DNA of 64,000 bases from Futiania mangrovi (GCF_024158125.1 NZ_JAMZFT010000004.1:186001-250000); one strand, 5' to 3'; counted from the first letter of the stretch, positions 25,748-36,564 are shown. Notes: a model not told the origin generated them from the sequence alone. Numbers and translations: made by a program.

Positions 25748-27181
25748 ATGAACGTGACCATGAGAACGCTGGACGGAGACACGCAGACGGTGTCCATCGA
25801 GGCCGTGGAGGCCTTGCGCAGCCGTCTGCGCGGGACAGCGGCCTTGCCGGGCGAGCCTGGCTTCGACGAGGCGCGGACAGTTTGGAACGGCATGATCGAC
25901 CGCACGCCGGGCCTTGCCGTCAGGGCACTGGGTACAAGCGATATCCGGGAGGCGGTGGCCTTCGCGCGCGACAACGGACTGTTGATCGCCATTCGTGCGG
26001 GCGGGCACCAGATCGCCGGACATGCGGTGGCGGATGGGGCGTTGCTGCTCGACCTGTCGCAGATGCGCTCCGTCCATGTCGATCCGCAAGCGCGCACTGC
26101 CCGGGTCGAGCCGGGGTGCCTGCTCTCCGACGTCGACAGGGAGACGCAGCTGCATGGCCTCGCCGTGCCGGTCGGCATCAACTCGACGACCGGCATTTCC
26201 GGGCTGACCCTTGGAGGGGGCTTCGGCTGGATCACTCGCAAGTTCGGCATGACGATCGACAACCTGATCTCGGCCGACGTGGTCACCGCCGATGGGGAGA
26301 TCCTCAAGGCCAGCGCAGACGAGAACCCGGACCTGTTCTGGGCGCTGCGCGGCGGTGGCGGCAATTTCGGGGTCGTCTCGTCGTTCGAGTTCCGCCTGCA
26401 CCCGGTGGGGCCGCAGGTGATGTCAGGACTTGTCGTGCATCCGCTGGAGGATGCGCCGGACCTGTTGCGCCATTTCCGCCGCATCTGCGCCGAAGCGCCC
26501 GACGATCTCACGGTCTGGGCCGTGATGCGCAAGGCGCCGCCGCTGCCTTTCCTGCCCGCCGAGTGGCATGGCCGGGAGGTGCTGATCTTCGCCGCCTGCT
26601 ATGCGGGCGACATGGACGCGGGCGAGCTTGCCTTGCGCGAGTTGCGCAGCCTCGGCACACCGGTCGCCGATGTCATCTCGCCGCATCCGTTCACCGGATG
26701 GCAGGCGGCTTTCGACGGGCTGCTGACACCCGGCGCCCGGAACTACTGGAAGAGCCACGACTTCACGGAATTGTCCGATGCGGCCATCGAGACGCTGCTT
26801 CCCGCGGTCGAAGCGCTTCCCGATCCGCAATGCGAGGTGTTCATTGCCCATGTCGGCGGAGCGATGGCACGGGTGGCGTCGGATGAAACCGCCTTCCCGC
26901 AGCGCGATGCGCATTTCACCATGAACGTGCACACGCGATGGGAGGATCCGGCGAAGGATGCGGCCTGCATCGGCTGGGCGCGCGAGATGTTCACGGCGCT
27001 TCAGCCGCACGCGGCGGGCAGCGTCTATGTGAACTTCATGCCGGAGGACGAGACGGACCGGCTGGACGGCGCCTATGGCGGCAACATGGAGCGGCTGCAG
27101 CAGGTCAAGGCGCGCTACGATCCACAGAACCTGTTTCGCGTGAACCACAACATCCAGCCGGCTGCGCGTGCGGCGGGCTGA
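25748..27181 (+). CDS. FAD-linked oxidase, berberine-bridge-enzyme-like
   Basis: 477 residues. FAD-binding PCMH domain with RAGGHQIAGHAVADGALLLD (the His here commonly carries the covalent FAD link), LTLGGGFGWITRKFGMTIDN and LFWALRGGGGNFGVVSSFEF; a C-terminal BBE motif with NMERLQQVKARYDPQNLF. No Cys is seen at the second flavin-attachment site, so attachment would be mono-covalent. Such enzymes oxidise sugars, alcohols or phenolic side chains using O2. The ATG at 25748 follows GAGGGGAGGACAG. It is divergent from an HxlR regulator that probably controls it. Confidence 0.88.
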   Translation: MNVTMRTLDGDTQTVSIEAVEALRSRLRGTAALPGEPGFDEARTVWNGMIDRTPGLAVRALGTSDIREAVAFARDNGLLIAIRAGGHQIAGHAVADGALLLDLSQMRSVHVDPQARTARVEPGCLLSDVDRETQLHGLAVPVGINSTTGISGLTLGGGFGWITRKFGMTIDNLISADVVTADGEILKASADENPDLFWALRGGGGNFGVVSSFEFRLHPVGPQVMSGLVVHPLEDAPDLLRHFRRICAEAPDDLTVWAVMRKAPPLPFLPAEWHGREVLIFAACYAGDMDAGELALRELRSLGTPVADVISPHPFTGWQAAFDGLLTPGARNYWKSHDFTELSDAAIETLLPAVEALPDPQCEVFIAHVGGAMARVASDETAFPQRDAHFTMNVHTRWEDPAKDAACIGWAREMFTALQPHAAGSVYVNFMPEDETDRLDGAYGGNMERLQQVKARYDPQNLFRVNHNIQPAARAAG

Positions 27182-27190
27182 GATGCCGGA

Positions 27191-27224
27191 GTGGCGGTGC
27201 GATGGATGTGCAGCGCACCGCCAC
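27191..27224. terminator. Bidirectional hairpin terminator between convergent genes
   Basis: GTGGCGGTGCG (27191-27201) and CGCACCGCCAC (27214-27224) form a perfect 11-base stem with a 12-base loop in the 56-base gap between the FAD oxidase stop and the stop of the convergent exported protein. There is no T-run on either side. Confidence 0.6.
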
Positions 27225-27237
27225 CGGCCCGGCCCGG

Positions 27238-27849
27238 TCAGCCGCCCTCCGCCTGCCGTTGCGCCGGGCGTTCCGCCACCGGGACCATGATGTGGGCGTA
27301 GGGCGTACCGGGCCACATCACGTAGGGCCCGTCGGTGTCGGGTGTCGTCGGCAGCCCTTCGAGAGTGGCATTGTCCGGGACGATCACCATCAGGTGCGGA
27401 CCTTCCACCACCCAGTCGTTCTTTGTTGTCGGCTGGCTCGCAGCGGGATCGACGTTGCTCGCGCCCCCGTTCGGGGCGTCGCCTGCCAGCATGTAGGCGA
27501 TGCCGACACGCCCGGCCTGGAACGGCTTGCCACCGGACCAGGCGTCCATCCACCGCATCCACTCGCCATCCATGCACATTGGGCCCGCCACCTTTTCCGG
27601 TGCCGGGAAGCAGGTGTAGGCACCGTCTCCGGGCCGTAGCACGGTGCCGTCGAGATCCGACACGGTCGCGGTCTCCCTGATCCCGGGAGGAGCGGCGCTC
27701 AGCGCTTCCGCGATCCTGTCCTCCACCCCATCGGCAGAGGCCGCTGTGCCGATCCCCGACAGAAGGCCCGTCGTGGCAAGTACCGCGGCGAGCCGAATGC
27801 GATGAACCATGGCGTGTGCGCGCGGTCCGCGCGAAACCTTGAGGGGCAT
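27238..27849 (-). CDS. Exported conserved protein of unknown function
   Basis: 203 residues from ATG 27849, chosen because AAGGGAG lies seven bases upstream; ATG 27810 would also keep the signal peptide (IRLAAVLATTGLLSGIGTAA, cleavage near ASA-D) but has no ribosome site. The mature part contains AYTCFPAPEKVAGPMCMDGE, WMRWMDAWSGGKP and DGPYVMWPGTPYAHIMVPV, with two Cys that could form a disulfide. I recognise the style of an uncharacterised proteobacterial periplasmic protein but no functional family. It is convergent with the FAD oxidase and upstream of nothing co-directional within 150 bases; likely monocistronic. Confidence 0.65.
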   Translation of the reverse strand: MPLKVSRGPRAHAMVHRIRLAAVLATTGLLSGIGTAASADGVEDRIAEALSAAPPGIRETATVSDLDGTVLRPGDGAYTCFPAPEKVAGPMCMDGEWMRWMDAWSGGKPFQAGRVGIAYMLAGDAPNGGASNVDPAASQPTTKNDWVVEGPHLMVIVPDNATLEGLPTTPDTDGPYVMWPGTPYAHIMVPVAERPAQRQAEGG

Positions 27850-28030
27850 TTCCGGTCTCCCTTGTCCGATTGGCGCGCGCCGTGACCGGGCCTGCATGGC
27901 CCGATACCCCGACGTGCCGCATGGAAAGCGCAATCAGGTTAGGCAGGGCATTGAGGGACTCGATAGTCCGGAAACTGTACTGCGGCTGCAGGCAGCGCCG
28001 CGGTCTGGCGGGGGGCGCCGGCGGCAAGAC

Positions 28031-28065
28031 CTCTCCCCGCCGGTTTGCAAGAGGGGCGGGGAGAG
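28031..28065 (-). terminator. Terminator hairpin downstream of katG
   Basis: CTCTCCCCGCC (28031-28041) pairs perfectly with GGCGGGGAGAG (28055-28065), an 11-base stem with a 13-base loop, 22 bases past the katG stop on the minus strand. The remaining gap up to the next gene (27850-28030) shows no gene. Confidence 0.6.
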
Positions 28066-28086
28066 GCGGAGATGTCCGGTCCGGGC

Positions 28087-30339
<2,253 letters not shown>

Positions 30340-30386
30340 CTAGCGTCTGCACGCGCGGTACAAGCCAGAGAGCTACCATCGAATTG

Positions 30387-30415
30387 TGATCAGGGAAATT
30401 TTCATTTCCCAATCA
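30387..30415. promoter_or_regulatory. Palindromic operator between katG and oxyR
   Basis: TGATcaGGGAAAT TTTC ATTTCCCaATCA: the inner arms GGGAAAT (30393-30399) and ATTTCCC (30404-30410) match perfectly, extended by TGAT (30387-30390) and ATCA (30412-30415) with one base of asymmetry. It sits 19 bases before the oxyR ATG, in the 181-base divergent region. Placement fits OxyR autoregulation and katG activation. Confidence 0.55.
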
Positions 30416-30433
30416 GCCTGATATGGAAAACAA

Positions 30434-31351
30434 ATGAATCGACTGACCCTCAAACACCTGCGTTATTTCGAAGCCTTGGCCCGCCACGGCCATTTTGGCC
30501 GTGCTGCGGAGGCGTGCGCGATCTCGCAGCCGGCGCTCTCGCTGCAGATCAGGGAGCTTGAAGAGATCCTGGGCGCGCCACTGGCGGAGCGGACCGCGCG
30601 CCGGATTCGCCTGACACCGCTGGGTGCGGCTTTCGCGCGCCGGGCGCGTGCCGTGCTGGCCGACGTCCATGCGCTCGAGGATCTTGCGCGCGCCGCGGCC
30701 GGGCCGTTGTCGGGGCCGCTGCAGATCGGTGTCATTCCGACGGTTGCACCGTACCTGCTACCGCGCGTCATCACGGCGCTGGCCGCGCATTTGCCCGGCC
30801 TCGATCCGCGCCCGCGCGAAGCGGTGACCGAGAAGCTGATCGAGGAACTCATGGATGGGCGGCTCGATGCCGCGATCGTGGCCCTGCCGGTGTCGGAGCC
30901 GACCCTTCACGAACAGCCCCTCTTTTCGGAGGAGTTCGTTCTGGTCCGCCCCCTTGCAGACGCAGACAGGCCCGTACCAAGCTCCGACATGCTGCGCGAG
31001 ATGCGGTTGCTCCTGCTAGAAGAGGGGCATTGCTTCCGCGACCAGGCCCTCGCCTTCTGCGCCATGTCGGCGGCCAGACCCCGCGATGTCATGGAGGGCA
31101 CGTCGCTTGCGACCCTCGTCCAGATGGTCGGCGCCGGGCTCGGCGTGACCCTAATCCCGGAGATGGCGGTTGGGGTCGAGACCCGCTCGGCCCCCGTCTC
31201 GGTGGCCCGGCTCGCGCCGCCGCGGCCGACGCGGACGATCGGCATGGTCTGGCGAAATAGCTCCCCGCTGTCGGAACCGCTGTCCCGGCTTTCGGGTGTC
31301 GTGCGAAACGCCGTCTGCCCCGGCGGGGAGGGGCAGGGCGCGGGCGCATAG
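30434..31351 (+). CDS. oxyR: Hydrogen peroxide sensor OxyR (LysR family)
   Basis: 305 residues. N-terminal HTH (LTLKHLRYFEALARHGHFGR, AISQPALSLQIRELEEILG) and an effector domain that retains both peroxide-reactive cysteines: C200 in LLLEEGHCFRDQALAFC and C209 at the end of that motif, the same spacing as the E. coli disulfide pair. It forms a disulfide on oxidation and activates katG, which is divergent. The C-terminal tail is a little longer and Gly/Ala-rich. ATG at 30434 follows directly after an AT-rich promoter. Confidence 0.93.
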   Translation: MNRLTLKHLRYFEALARHGHFGRAAEACAISQPALSLQIRELEEILGAPLAERTARRIRLTPLGAAFARRARAVLADVHALEDLARAAAGPLSGPLQIGVIPTVAPYLLPRVITALAAHLPGLDPRPREAVTEKLIEELMDGRLDAAIVALPVSEPTLHEQPLFSEEFVLVRPLADADRPVPSSDMLREMRLLLLEEGHCFRDQALAFCAMSAARPRDVMEGTSLATLVQMVGAGLGVTLIPEMAVGVETRSAPVSVARLAPPRPTRTIGMVWRNSSPLSEPLSRLSGVVRNAVCPGGEGQGAGA

Positions 31352-31380
31352 GCCCCTTGCGCAAAGGCCCCTTGCACATG
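31351..31380 (+). repeat. Two 15-base tandem near-repeats after oxyR
   Basis: GGCCCCTTGCGCAAA (31351-31365) followed directly by GGCCCCTTGCACATG (31366-31380): 12 of 15 positions agree. It overlaps the oxyR stop codon. Probably a small slippage duplication; no function is evident. The remaining 110 bases to the quinone oxidoreductase gene show only its GAGGGAGAG ribosome site. Confidence 0.4.
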
Positions 31381-31490
31381 GGCCATGGCGTCTGCGCGTA
31401 TGAATCCGCCCGGCCCCGCATCAGGGGACGTGCCCGCTTCGACGGAGAGGGGCGCGGCGGGACGCGCCGCCGCGACAGAGGGAGAGCACG

Positions 31491-32468
31491 ATGCCACGAG
31501 CCGTACGCATTCACGAGACCGGCGGTCCCGAGGTGCTGAAACTCGAGGAGGTCGATGTTCCTGCCCCGGGACCCGGTGAGGTGCGTCTGCGCCAGACGGC
31601 CTGCGGGGTCAATTTCACCGACATCTATACGCGCACCGGTCTTTACCCTGCGCAACTGCCCTGCATCCCCGGGCGCGAGGGCGTCGGCGTGATCGACGCC
31701 GTCGGGGAGGGGGTGAGCGGCTGGCAGGCGGGCGACCGGGTCTCCTATGCTTCCGTGTCCGGTGCCTATGCCGGGGCGCGGGTCATCGCGGCGCATCACC
31801 TCGTGCGGCTCCCCGACGGCATCGGCGACGTGACCGCGGCGGCCATCACGCTGCGCGGGCTGACCGCGCACATGCTGCTGCACGCCGTCCACCCCGTCAG
31901 GGCTGGCGAGCCGATCCTCGTGCATGCGGCGGCCGGTGGCGTGGGCCTGATCCTCGCGCAATGGGCGGCTGCGCTGGGCGCCGAGGTGATCGGGACCGTG
32001 TCGACAGAGGAAAAGGCGACGCTTGCACGTGCCCACGGGTCGGCGCACGTGATCGTCGGACGCGATGCCGATGTGCCCCGCCAGGTCGCCGAGATCACCG
32101 GCGGACGCATGGTCGGCGTGGTCTATGACGCGATCGGCCGCGAGACGTTCGTGGGCTCGCTCGACAGCCTCGCCCGCCGCGGCCACCTCGTCTGCTACGG
32201 ACAGGCGTCGGGTCCCATCCCGCCCATCGCGATTCAGGAGCTTGGAACGCGCGGCTCTCTCACGGTCACGCGGCCGATGCTCGGCGACTACATCGCCGAT
32301 CCGCAGGAACGGGCCGACATGGCGGCCGACCTCTTTGCGCGCGTCGCAGGCGGCGAGATCCGCGTGAGGGCCGATCACGTCTATGCCTTCGAGGAGGTGG
32401 CCCGCGCTCATGCAGACCTCGAGGCCGGGCGCACGACGGGCTCGGTCGTGCTGACGCTCGAAGGATGA
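31491..32468 (+). CDS. NADPH:quinone oxidoreductase (zinc-independent MDR family)
   Basis: 325 residues. GroES-like N-terminal domain (IHETGGPEVLKLEEVDVPAP, QTACGVNFTDIYTRTGLYP, IPGREGVGVIDAVGEGV), then a Rossmann NADPH domain with ILVHAAAGGVGLILAQWAAA and DAIGRETFVGSLDSLARRGH. No zinc ligands are present, as in the QOR/zeta-crystallin class. It reduces quinones with NADPH in the cytosol. It sits after oxyR on the same strand, which fits an oxidative stress role, but a DapA-family gene follows closely. Confidence 0.88.
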   Translation: MPRAVRIHETGGPEVLKLEEVDVPAPGPGEVRLRQTACGVNFTDIYTRTGLYPAQLPCIPGREGVGVIDAVGEGVSGWQAGDRVSYASVSGAYAGARVIAAHHLVRLPDGIGDVTAAAITLRGLTAHMLLHAVHPVRAGEPILVHAAAGGVGLILAQWAAALGAEVIGTVSTEEKATLARAHGSAHVIVGRDADVPRQVAEITGGRMVGVVYDAIGRETFVGSLDSLARRGHLVCYGQASGPIPPIAIQELGTRGSLTVTRPMLGDYIADPQERADMAADLFARVAGGEIRVRADHVYAFEEVARAHADLEAGRTTGSVVLTLEG

Positions 32469-32554
32469 ACCTTGCGGCCTGCCGGGGGATGGATAAGCGC
32501 ACCCGGACCTGCCATCCTGCTCGGAACCGCGTGGAACAGCGATGGGGAAAAGGG

Positions 32555-33478
32555 ATGACATCACAGGACCGGTTTTCGGGCGTGCTCGCGCCTGTGGTCA
32601 CACCGTTCGGGCAGGATCTTGCGCCCGACGCGGCGCGCCTTGCCGCACACTGCAAATGGCTGGTGTCGCATGGGGTGCGGCTCGCCGTTTTCGGAACGAA
32701 CAGCGAAGCCAACTCCATGTCCGTCGGGGAGAAGCAGGATCTGCTCGACCGGCTGGCAGGCAGCGGGGTCGAGCCCGCCGACATGATGCCGGGCACCGGC
32801 GCCTGCGCGCTGAGCGATGCGGTGGCGTTGACCGCGCATGCGGTGCGCCTCGGATGTGGCGGCGTGCTGATGCTGCCGCCCTTTTACTACAAGGGCGTGC
32901 CGGAAGACGGGCTCTATCGCTATTACGCGGAGGTGATCGGCCGGGTCGGTGCCGATGGCCTGCGCATCTATCTCTACCACATCCCGCACCTGACCGGCGT
33001 TCCGATCACGCTGGGCCTGATCGAGCGGCTGGTTCGCGACTTCCCCGGCACCGTGGTGGGGATCAAGGACAGTTCCGGCGACTGGGCGAACACGCAGGCG
33101 ATGCTCGACCGGCAATGGGACGATTTCGCGGTCTTCGTGGGGTCGGAGGATTTCCTGCTGCAGGGGATGCGCAACGGGGCCGTTGGATGCATCTCCGCAA
33201 CTGCCAATGTGAACCCGCAGGCCATCGCCCGGCTTGCCGCGCACTGGCGCGATGCGGACGCGGACGCTGCCCAGGCAGACCTGTCGGCCGTGCGGAAGAT
33301 CTTTCAGCAGCGCCCCATGATCCCGGCGATGAAGTACGCCATCGCGCACTATGGCAGCGATCCCGGCTGGACGCAGGTGCGCCCGCCGCTCGTCCCGCTT
33401 GGCAAGGCCGATGGCGAAGGCCTGATCGCCGATCTCGACACCGCTGGCTTCGGCGCTCTCGCCGGCGTCACCGCCTGA
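32555..33478 (+). CDS. DapA/NanA-family class I aldolase or dehydratase, substrate unknown
   Basis: 307-residue TIM barrel of the dihydrodipicolinate synthase family: PVVTPFGQDLAPDAARLAAH, GTNSEANSMSVGEK where DapA has GTTGE, the Tyr in IYLYHIPHLTGVPITL, and the Schiff-base Lys in TVVGIKDSSGDWANTQAML. The altered GTTGE loop argues against true DapA and for a 2-keto-acid aldolase of carbon catabolism. ATG 32555 with GGGGAAAAGGG upstream was chosen over ATG 32465, which overlaps the quinone oxidoreductase stop. It is convergent with the MddA-like gene. Confidence 0.8.
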   Translation: MTSQDRFSGVLAPVVTPFGQDLAPDAARLAAHCKWLVSHGVRLAVFGTNSEANSMSVGEKQDLLDRLAGSGVEPADMMPGTGACALSDAVALTAHAVRLGCGGVLMLPPFYYKGVPEDGLYRYYAEVIGRVGADGLRIYLYHIPHLTGVPITLGLIERLVRDFPGTVVGIKDSSGDWANTQAMLDRQWDDFAVFVGSEDFLLQGMRNGAVGCISATANVNPQAIARLAAHWRDADADAAQADLSAVRKIFQQRPMIPAMKYAIAHYGSDPGWTQVRPPLVPLGKADGEGLIADLDTAGFGALAGVTA

Positions 33479-33536
33479 CGGCGACGCCGGTCGCGCCTTC
33501 CGTATTGGAGGCGAGCGGTTGCCTGTGCGCGGGCGC

Positions 33537-34265
33537 TCAGCCGATGCGCGGCAGGAAGGCCGGCACGCGCGCGCGGTAGGCATGGTAGGTCTCGCCCAGT
33601 TCGGCGGCGAGGTCCGCCTCCTCGAACACCGTCGCGACCAGGACATAGGCGGCGACGCCCAGCGCGAAGACCATCTGCCCCACGGTCATGTGGGGGGTGA
33701 GCCATGGCGTCAGCATCCAGCCGAGGCTGATGGGGTGCCGGACCGCGGCATAGAGCCAGCGCGCGCAAAAAGGTGCGGGCTCCGTCCGTCTGCCGCGGAC
33801 CTTGTCCCACACCTGCGCCAGGCCGAAGAAGCCGAAGTGCCCGATGTGGAAGGTCGCCGCGAACATGGCGCCCCAGACCGCGAGGTAGAGGGCGAGGATG
33901 GCCGCCGCCGCGACCGGCGAGACGACATGCCAGACCGTGACCGCGATCGGCTGCCAGAACCAGACGAGCAGGCCGGTCGCCGCCACCGTCATGTAGAGAT
34001 AGGTCGCGCGTTCGAGGTCCGGCGCAACGATCCGGGTCCACCAGGCCTTGAACCGCCGCCGTGCCGTCGCCGAATGGTGCAGGCCGAACAGGGCGATCAG
34101 GCCCAGATCGACGGCCACGGCTGTCCATGGGTCCCCCGCCGGGCCGGAATTGATGCCCTTCGGGACGGCGATATCGGCGAGGAAACCGACGAGATAGGCG
34201 ATCGCGCCGAGCGCAAGCGTATAGGCAAGGCCCGCATAGGCGAGCCGCAGCGCACTGCGAAGCAT
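33537..34265 (-). CDS. mddA: Methanethiol S-methyltransferase-like membrane protein (MddA/NnrU/ICMT family)
   Basis: 242 residues with about five or six membrane segments. Matches the MddA pattern: FGLHHSATARRRFKAWWTRI, LYMTVAATGLLVWFWQPI, RWLYAAVRHPISLGWMLTPW (AdoMet-binding RHP motif), FEEADLAAELGETYHAYRAR and a VP.FLP end. MddA methylates methanethiol to dimethyl sulfide; other members of this fold methylate isoprenylcysteine or act as NnrU. It is downstream of a soluble methyltransferase gene on the same strand (75-base gap). ATG 34265 gives a normal first membrane helix. Confidence 0.7.
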   Translation of the reverse strand: MLRSALRLAYAGLAYTLALGAIAYLVGFLADIAVPKGINSGPAGDPWTAVAVDLGLIALFGLHHSATARRRFKAWWTRIVAPDLERATYLYMTVAATGLLVWFWQPIAVTVWHVVSPVAAAAILALYLAVWGAMFAATFHIGHFGFFGLAQVWDKVRGRRTEPAPFCARWLYAAVRHPISLGWMLTPWLTPHMTVGQMVFALGVAAYVLVATVFEEADLAAELGETYHAYRARVPAFLPRIG

Positions 34266-34340
34266 GGGAGGAACCTTTCCTTTGTGCGTAAGGTGCGGCC
34301 TCCGCCCCGGCAAGTGGCGAAGGCCGGCGCGTGCGTCGTT

Positions 34341-35423
34341 TCAGACGCGGGCGACGAACCAGACATTGAGCGGGTCGTGCGGCAGGACGTGGCGGCGCAC
34401 CTGCCCGAAGCCCGCCTCGTGCAGCATCGCCTCGGCCGTCTCCCAGCCCCACATGGTGCCGAGACCCTTGCCGCCCTGGCCGAGCGAGATCGGCGTGCAA
34501 TGCACGCAGGAGATCGCGTAGAGCAGGGAGGCCATGGGGAAGGCGAGGTTGTTCTCGAGCTTCGCCGACCCGCCGATGTCCTGCATCAGGTAGACCCCGC
34601 CGGGGCGCAGCGCGCCCTTCAGGCCGCGGATCAGGGCTTCGGGATCCTTCTGGTCGTGGACCGCGTCGAAGGAGGTCACGAAGTCGAAGCAAGCCCGGTC
34701 CGCGAAGCCCGTGAGGTCGCGCGTCTCGAACCGGATATTGCCGAGCCCCGCCGCGCGCGCCCGGCGCGTGGCCGTCTCGATGGCGTCGGCACACAGGTCG
34801 TAGCCGGTGAATCGGCTCTGCGGGAAGCGTTCGGCGAGCGCGATCAGCGCCGAGCCCTGCCCGCAGCCAGCGTCGAGCACATCGATGCCGGCTTCCAGCC
34901 GCGCCTCGATCCCCGGCACCAGCGGCAGCAGGTGCTCGAACAGCGCGTCCGTCACGGTCTGGGCGCTGTCTTCCGCCATGATCTGGTGGAAGCAGGGATA
35001 GTCGCCGTAGGACGTGCCTTCGCCGGTCTGGAAGGTCGCGAGCGTGCGGTCCTGCACCGCGCCCATCAGCGCGATGTGCTGGGCGAACACCGCCATGTTG
35101 CCGAGCGGCGCGCCCCGGATCAGGCAGGCGGCATGTTCCGCGGGAAGCCGGTAAGTCCGGTGGGCCGGGTCGTAGCGGACGATGCCGCTCGTCACCATGC
35201 ACGCGAGCCATTCGCGGACATAGCGTTCGGCCAGCGCGGCCTCCGCGGCGATCTTCTCGCTCGTCGCGGGCGGCAGGGCGGCCAGCGTGTCGAACAGGCC
35301 GAGGCGGTGGCCGACCGAGATCATCGCGGCGGTCGCGCCATGGTCGATGATCTCGCACATGCGGTCGAGGAAGCGCTCCGCCGCCGTGGCGTCGACGGTG
35401 GGGAAGGGGGTGATCTGGTTCAT
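34341..35423 (-). CDS. SAM-dependent class I methyltransferase with N-terminal winged-helix domain
   Basis: 360 residues. The N-terminal part (residues about 15-105) looks like a dimerisation winged helix (GHRLGLFDTLAALPPATSEK, YVREWLACMVTSGIVRYDPA) and the C-terminal part is a Rossmann methyltransferase with motif I VLDAGCGQGSALIAL, YDLCADAIETA, and the acceptor-side FDAVHDQKDPEALIRGLKGA. This is the arrangement of small-molecule O- or S-methyltransferases. It is divergent from a GlxA-type regulator and in an operon with the MddA-like gene. The substrate is unknown. Confidence 0.8.
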   Translation of the reverse strand: MNQITPFPTVDATAAERFLDRMCEIIDHGATAAMISVGHRLGLFDTLAALPPATSEKIAAEAALAERYVREWLACMVTSGIVRYDPAHRTYRLPAEHAACLIRGAPLGNMAVFAQHIALMGAVQDRTLATFQTGEGTSYGDYPCFHQIMAEDSAQTVTDALFEHLLPLVPGIEARLEAGIDVLDAGCGQGSALIALAERFPQSRFTGYDLCADAIETATRRARAAGLGNIRFETRDLTGFADRACFDFVTSFDAVHDQKDPEALIRGLKGALRPGGVYLMQDIGGSAKLENNLAFPMASLLYAISCVHCTPISLGQGGKGLGTMWGWETAEAMLHEAGFGQVRRHVLPHDPLNVWFVARV

Positions 35424-35532
35424 CGGTCATCTCCGGTATGGTCGGTTGCGATGCGCCGGGGATAGGCCGCCCGGACGCCGCTCACGAGGGCGGTTCTGGA
35501 CAGGAAGGGACCGAACCCGCCACACTGGCGCC

Positions 35533-36555
35533 ATGGACGCACGGAACGCCGCAGGTCCCTCGATCGCACTGCTCGCCCTACCGGAGAGCACGCCGGGCGC
35601 GCTGTTCGGTCTCTACGAGGTGTTCCTGTCGGTCGGGCGGACGTGGCAGGACCTGACGGGGGAACCGCCGGCGGGCGTGCCCTTTTCGCCGAAGCTAGTC
35701 GCGCGCGGGGGTGCACCCGTGGCGACCGCGCTCGGCATCCCGGTCCAACCGCACGAAGGGCTCGGCGACGCCGACATCGTCATCGTGACCGATCTCGCGC
35801 TGCCGCCGGGCGAAAGCCTCGCCGGGCGCTGGCCGGAGGAGGCGGCGTGGCTGCGCGCACGCTATGAGGCGGGCGCGGTGATCTGTTCGGTGTGCACGGG
35901 CGCGGTCCTGCTCGCGGAGGCGGGATTGCTCGACGGGCTCAACGCCACGACGCACTGGTCTGCGGTCGATCTCATCCGGACCTGCTATCCGGGCGTCCAG
36001 CTCGTTCCCCAGCGGATCCTGACCGCGGCGGGCGACGGCGACCGCATCGTGACGAGCGGCGGTGCGTCGGCGTGGGAGGATCTCGCACTCTATCTCGTCG
36101 CGCGCTTCTCCAGCGGGACGGAGGCGGTGCGCATCGCCAAGATCTTCCTGCTCGGCGATCATTCGGAGGGGCAGCTGCCCTTCGCGGGCGCACGCAAGGC
36201 GCGCCGCCACGACGACGCCCTCGTGGGCGATTCGCAAGCCTGGATCGCGGACAACTACCACCGGCCGAACCCGGTCGCGCGCATGGTGGAGCGGTCGGGC
36301 CTGCCGGAGCGGACGTTCGTGCGCCGCTTCCGGGCGGCGACGGGCTATGCGCCGATGGACTATGTCCAGACGCTGCGGATCGAGGAGGCCAAGCACCTGC
36401 TGGAGACGACCGCCCTGCCGGTCGAGGAGATCGCCGTCGAGGTGGGTTACGAGGACCCGAACTTCCTGCGACGCCTGTTCCGCCGCCGCGTCGGCATCAC
36501 GCCCGCGAAGTACCGCCAGCGCTTCTCCCGCGTGGTGCGGATCGCCGCCGGCTGA
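35533..36555 (+). CDS. GlxA/FtrA-type AraC-family transcriptional regulator
   Basis: 340 residues. N-terminal DJ-1/PfpI-like (class I glutamine amidotransferase fold) domain with ADIVIVTDLALPPGES and GAVICSVCTGAVLLAEAGLL (a nucleophile-elbow-like Cys; activity is normally absent in this family), followed by a C-terminal AraC HTH (RTFVRRFRAATGYAPMDYVQ, EEIAVEVGYEDPNFLRRLFR). ATG 35533 is used; the in-frame upstream extension overlaps the divergent gene. It probably regulates the divergent methyltransferase-MddA pair. It ends nine bases from the convergent GltB2-like gene. Confidence 0.88.
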   Translation: MDARNAAGPSIALLALPESTPGALFGLYEVFLSVGRTWQDLTGEPPAGVPFSPKLVARGGAPVATALGIPVQPHEGLGDADIVIVTDLALPPGESLAGRWPEEAAWLRARYEAGAVICSVCTGAVLLAEAGLLDGLNATTHWSAVDLIRTCYPGVQLVPQRILTAAGDGDRIVTSGGASAWEDLALYLVARFSSGTEAVRIAKIFLLGDHSEGQLPFAGARKARRHDDALVGDSQAWIADNYHRPNPVARMVERSGLPERTFVRRFRAATGYAPMDYVQTLRIEEAKHLLETTALPVEEIAVEVGYEDPNFLRRLFRRRVGITPAKYRQRFSRVVRIAAG

Positions 36556-36564
36556 CGGGAGTGC

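Noticed and set aside
28031-28065. CRISPR-like or other repeat array
   Set aside because: A single hairpin after katG with no repeated units; best explained as a terminator. No CRISPR repeats were seen anywhere.
31351-31380. Possible mobile-element target duplication
   Set aside because: Only two adjacent 15-base near-copies and no transposase or inverted ends nearby; simple slippage is more likely.
32555-33478. dapA (lysine biosynthesis)
   Set aside because: The GTTGE motif is changed to GTNSEA and the setting is not biosynthetic.
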